The notes beneath the pieces are model-generated. The model was not told the origin of the DNA. It searched no databases and saw only the letters and a program-made list of their open reading frames with translations. A DNA stretch of 22,598 nt from Rhizaria sp. SCN 62-66 (Eukaryota > Rhizaria, unplaced), in assembly GCA_001724265.1 (NCBI GenBank), contig MEDY01000437.1, positions 1-22,598 on the forward strand, in the 5' to 3' direction. This document shows, in pieces, positions 19,602-22,598 of this stretch. The position numbers and the translations under genes were made by a program. How positions within the stretch are numbered: the first letter of the stretch is position 1; each line of letters opens with the position of its first letter.

Positions 19602-20212
19602 GCGGTGGTTGCTCAATTATAGTATGGCTTGGTTGAGTGCGAAAGTGATAGTGTGACACCTCATGAAGAAGTGCAATCATGTGTGCTCACTTTATTTGCT
19701 GCTCTGTGTTAGTCTTAAAGGGAGATGTTGTTAACTGATATTGATTTTTGCACATGGTGTTTGTTTTCATTTTAAGCTATGTGTATCGTCTGTTTGTGTG
19801 TGTTCGGACCGTTTTTTGCGAAGTGATGCTTCTACCGTCGATGCTAGTTTGCATCGTTGCAAGCTTAATAAAACACACGCAGATCTTAAACATGCAACAT
19901 TTCGATTTCGTACAAAGCATAGATCTTGAAGCAACTCGTTGCTCAACGACTGAGCATGTGTAAGCAGAAGAGAGTGCAAGATAAGAAACGTTTTGTATAT
20001 TGGATTTTGTTTGCTACAATTTGTAAAGCAAACATAATATTATTGAAAGTATATTAATCGAGAAAATCTAAGTATCATGCATTACCTCTGCAGTTATATA
20101 TCCTTATTTTAATAAAACCACCAAGAGCAAAATGTCTGGGATCCTATTTACGCGAACACTTACACTGACATCATTAAGAAGCACACGGATAGGCCTAAGT
20201 ACTCTAGAGTAC
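19602..20212. other. AT-rich convergent intergenic region
   Basis: 3' flanks of the ZNRD2-type gene and of the minus-strand membrane-protein gene. An AATAAA at 19866-19871 is a candidate poly(A) signal for the ZNRD2-type gene, about 265 nt past its stop; another plus-strand AATAAA lies at 20111-20116. No gene recognised. Confidence 0.5.
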
Positions 20213-20216
20213 TTAG
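20195..20216. repeat. Perfect 22-bp palindrome overlapping a stop codon
   Basis: Self-complementary over 22 bp, centred on CTAGAG/CTCTAG with ends CTAAGT/ACTTAG. It includes the TAA stop (20213-20215, minus strand) of the membrane-protein gene, so its transcript could fold there. Function unknown. Confidence 0.7.
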
Positions 20217-20656
20217 ATGAGAACAATGGGGTCCTTAGACGCAGCCGAGAGGTTCACATACATAAGCCGCGCCCCGGGCCTTGTTCCAGCAGCAGCAGCC
20301 GCCGCCGCAGCAGCATTGGTATTGCCGCCGCTGTTGCCGTTGTTGCCGTTGCTGGAGTTGTTAGTATAGCCGCCCCAGCCTCCACGTTGAGGTGCTCCAG
20401 TGAAATCCATTACTCCGGCATCCATATTGCTATACTCATTGTGCGTATTCACGCCGGTATTGATCGCATTCCCGCCGCCGTGCCCGGTGTAATTCGCCTG
20501 CTGCGCACCGTTGTTGTTTGCGCTGACGCTACCACGGTTTTGCAAGCTCGCAATGGCCGGTGACGGCAAAGAACCGGGCGCGACGCCCACAGTCGGCGGC
20601 CTGTATTGAGTGTGAGAACCATGGGTACCTCCACGTGCTCCGGTCGCGCTCGTGTG

Positions 20657-20701
<45 letters not shown>

Positions 20702-22120
20702 ATTATCAGTGCCAGAAACAGAGCCGTAATAGTATGCGTCGTTGCTATAACCACCAAACGCAGCGCTACTGTTGTTGTTGTTATTATTGTTGTTCTGATA
20801 TTGTTGCTGTTGCTGTTGTTGTTGCTGGAGGGCGCGGGCTTCCCGCTCTTCTTCTTCTTCAGCAGCGCGGCGTTGAACAAGCTCGTCCGCGACGTTATCA
20901 TCCGGGGGCTCGAACACACGGCAGTCGGGACAGCCTCCATACTGCGTGACGTAGTGGTATAAGCATGCGACTCCCCAAACCACGACGCCTGCTAGCACAA
21001 GCCAGTGGCCGATACGGTTCCAGTTCTTGGTCAGGATGGAAATAGACGCGCAGATGTTGATGACAAGAGCGAAAAAGAGGGAGTATGTGCGGATTGTGTT
21101 CAGAACATCGACGTTGGACGGCCGAGCAGTGTAGTTGTACCAAATGAGGAAGAGAATCAACACGAAAATGGTGCAAATAACAATCCAAGGTGAGTAACCA
21201 CCGATTCCCCAGTAGGAAACGATGAATGCGGTGAAAACCTTAGCTTGGAAGTAAAACACCATGAAACGGTTGTCGAAATAGACTGCCTCAGAGCCACCCT
21301 CGCGGAGGACGAGGGATTTGTCGTCAATGATGGCGCGGATGAGCCGCGCCAAGAGCAGCGCATCGACGGTGTAGTAAAGCACAAAGACGACGATACCCAC
21401 GGAAAGCATGACAATATGCTGCTGGTGCCAGCACGTTACCGTGGGCAGCGCGGCTAACACTGGGAGATGGCCGCGCTCGTAGTCGCACGACAGGATGGAC
21501 ATGATCGTACTGGCGATGGGGAAGAGAAGCATCGATCCCAAGATCTGGGACGAGATGTACATAAACGTTTTATCGCCGGAATCCTTGACGATGACGTAGA
21601 TGGACACGGGGACAGCGACGGCAGCGAGTGCGACTGCTGTCCAGTACGTGTACTCGAATGAACTCTCTGTGAACTGTAAAAGCAGAGCCTTGGCGATGGT
21701 CTTCACCATAAGCACAAACACTTCGGCGGCGGAACGGTGGTCGCTGGTCGCGATAGGAGTTGACGCTGCAAACGAAAACGCAGCAAATGCGCAGGCGTCG
21801 ATGATAAGCGTGCAGAGCGCAATCCATGCGCTCACAGTGCGGGGGAGCCACATGCGTCGCGATTCAGCGATTCGCTGCGCTTGGAGCTTGCGGAGGTTGC
21901 GTATTGACTCGGCAGCAGCGCGGCGGCGCTGGGTAGAGCGGGATGAAGAGACAGAGTCATCGGCGTCGATGGCGTCGTCGTCGAGAGCGACGTGCTCGTC
22001 GTAGAGACCCTTAAGAGCGCCGGTGTAGCGGATGCAGAGGTTGAAGAGACGCAGGCAGCAGAGGAAGCAGAAACCAAGCGAGAGATTGATGCTTATTGCC
22101 GCAATCCAAATGTCCTTCAT
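20213..22120 (-). CDS. Polytopic membrane protein, TmcB-like, with Gln/Asn-rich tail, 635 aa
   Basis: Single uninterrupted frame from the ATG at 22120 to TAA. About ten hydrophobic segments are visible: near residues 5-28, 97-119, 131-150, 160-178, 187-210, 237-257, 291-306, 311-329, 345-363 and 371-391. A cytosolic-looking acidic, Arg-rich loop lies between the first two. The stretch SILSCDYERGHLPVLAALP followed by TCW...H...LSVGI (about 209-245) and YFQAKVFTAF resembles the membrane region of TmcB/TmcC (tiny macrocysts) proteins of protists; this is from memory and moderate at best. The C-terminal 240 residues are soluble and disordered: CPDC motif, Glu run, nine Gln, two long Asn runs and an Ala run. 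A signalling or sensory role is an inference. No in-frame TAG occurs. Confidence 0.75.
20660..20701. repeat. GTT microsatellite, 14 units, encoding poly-Asn
   Basis: Pure GTT run on the plus strand, reading AAC on the coding strand, in the tail of the TmcB-like protein. Shorter GTT/GTTGCT-type runs at about 20771-20825 encode a second Asn run and the Gln run. It is likely length-polymorphic. Confidence 0.85.
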
Positions 22121-22500
22121 TCTCCGCGCGTCTTACAAGCAAGACTACCGCGAGTGTGTGGTAGTATGTTGTTTGACGGACGTGGAAGAGCGAGGGACTT
22201 GTGCAAAAATCGAAGGCCTCAACTCCCCTCAAGTCTCTACGTCGCTCTCAGTCTGGCTTCCCTCAGCTCACGGTCAGCTCGAGCCCGCAGAAATGAGTAT
22301 ACGGAGGTATAGATCAATTCAGATAGTAATATAGTTCAGCAGGGGAGTACATTGAAATACCAGCAATGGATTGTTTATTCAATAAGAACGTAATTGGCAA
22401 TCCAATAACACGAGCAGCATCTTGGCGGAACAACTCGCTCTCTCCTCCCTTCACTCACATACAAAAGTCAACTTAAACGCACACGCACAAAGCAAACACT
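22121..22500. promoter_or_regulatory. Intergenic region between two minus-strand genes
   Basis: Contains the promoter of the TmcB-like gene and the 3' flank of the upstream partial gene. TTTATT at 22373-22378 reads AATAAA on the minus strand, a candidate poly(A) signal about 125 nt past the stop of the partial gene. No coding sequence recognised. Confidence 0.5.
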
Positions 22501-22598
22501 TTACGCGGTGGTGGTCTTCTTCTGGAACTTCTGGCCGGGCTTCTTGAAGACGCGCTTGGCAGGGCCGGCGTTCTCAACAGTGACGGGGACAGAGGACA
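22501..22598 (-). CDS. C-terminus of an unidentified basic protein (5' part outside the window)
   Basis: The last 31 codons before TAA at 22501-22503 encode a Lys-rich tail containing AKRVFKKPGQKFQKKTTTA. Codon use is strongly biased to C/G endings (AAG, GTC, ACC, TTC), as expected of a highly expressed gene. A ribosomal or other nucleic-acid-binding protein is a guess from charge and codon bias only. Confidence 0.55.
   Translation of the reverse strand, partial: SSVPVTVENAGPAKRVFKKPGQKFQKKTTTA

Overview
This window is nuclear DNA from a microbial eukaryote. Coding regions are GC-rich and spacers AT-rich. Spliceosomal introns of about 105-270 nt interrupt conserved eukaryotic genes: eIF3g, ERH, ARPC4 and a probable Nsl1/Mis14-type kinetochore protein. 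ARPC4, a TmcB-like membrane protein and Asn/Gln/Ala tracts would suit a free-living, possibly amoeboid, protist. I cannot place it taxonomically.

Layout. 1-2043 (-): 3'-truncated secreted protein built of a regular repeat with one Trp and a Cys pair. 3010-4767 (-): helical-repeat (ARM/HEAT-like) protein. 5413-6271 (+): eIF3g, two exons. 7082-8056 (-): Nsl1/Mis14-like protein, two exons. 8609-9316 (+): ERH, three exons. 10200-11165 (-): ARPC4, three exons, the first coding only the initiator Met. 11737-14978 (+): secreted cysteine-free Ala/Pro-rich protein, three exons. 15452-19601 (+): large protein with four ZNRD2/p27-type zinc-ribbon modules. 20213-22120 (-): polytopic TmcB-like membrane protein with Gln/Asn tail. 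22501-22598 (-): basic C-terminus of an unidentified protein.

The most unusual signal concerns UAG. Two genes contain in-frame TAG codons (1756-1758, 823-825, 7673-7675) while the rest of the frame is open. In the secreted repeat protein the spacing of Trp and Cys landmarks runs undisturbed across both TAGs. In the Nsl1-like protein the TAG falls inside a predicted coiled coil. None of the nine gene ends seen here uses TAG (six TAA, three TGA). This suggests UAG is a sense codon in this nucleus. A rival explanation is that each TAG ends an 18-nt in-frame GT...TAG mini-intron, because all three have a GT exactly at that distance. Seven of ten inferred introns start GTACGT, two GTATGT and one GTTCGT, so position +4 of the donor is a pyrimidine rather than the usual A.

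The genes are mostly unrelated housekeeping genes in mixed orientation, with no operon or dedicated cluster. No tRNA, rRNA, CRISPR or transposon was recognised.
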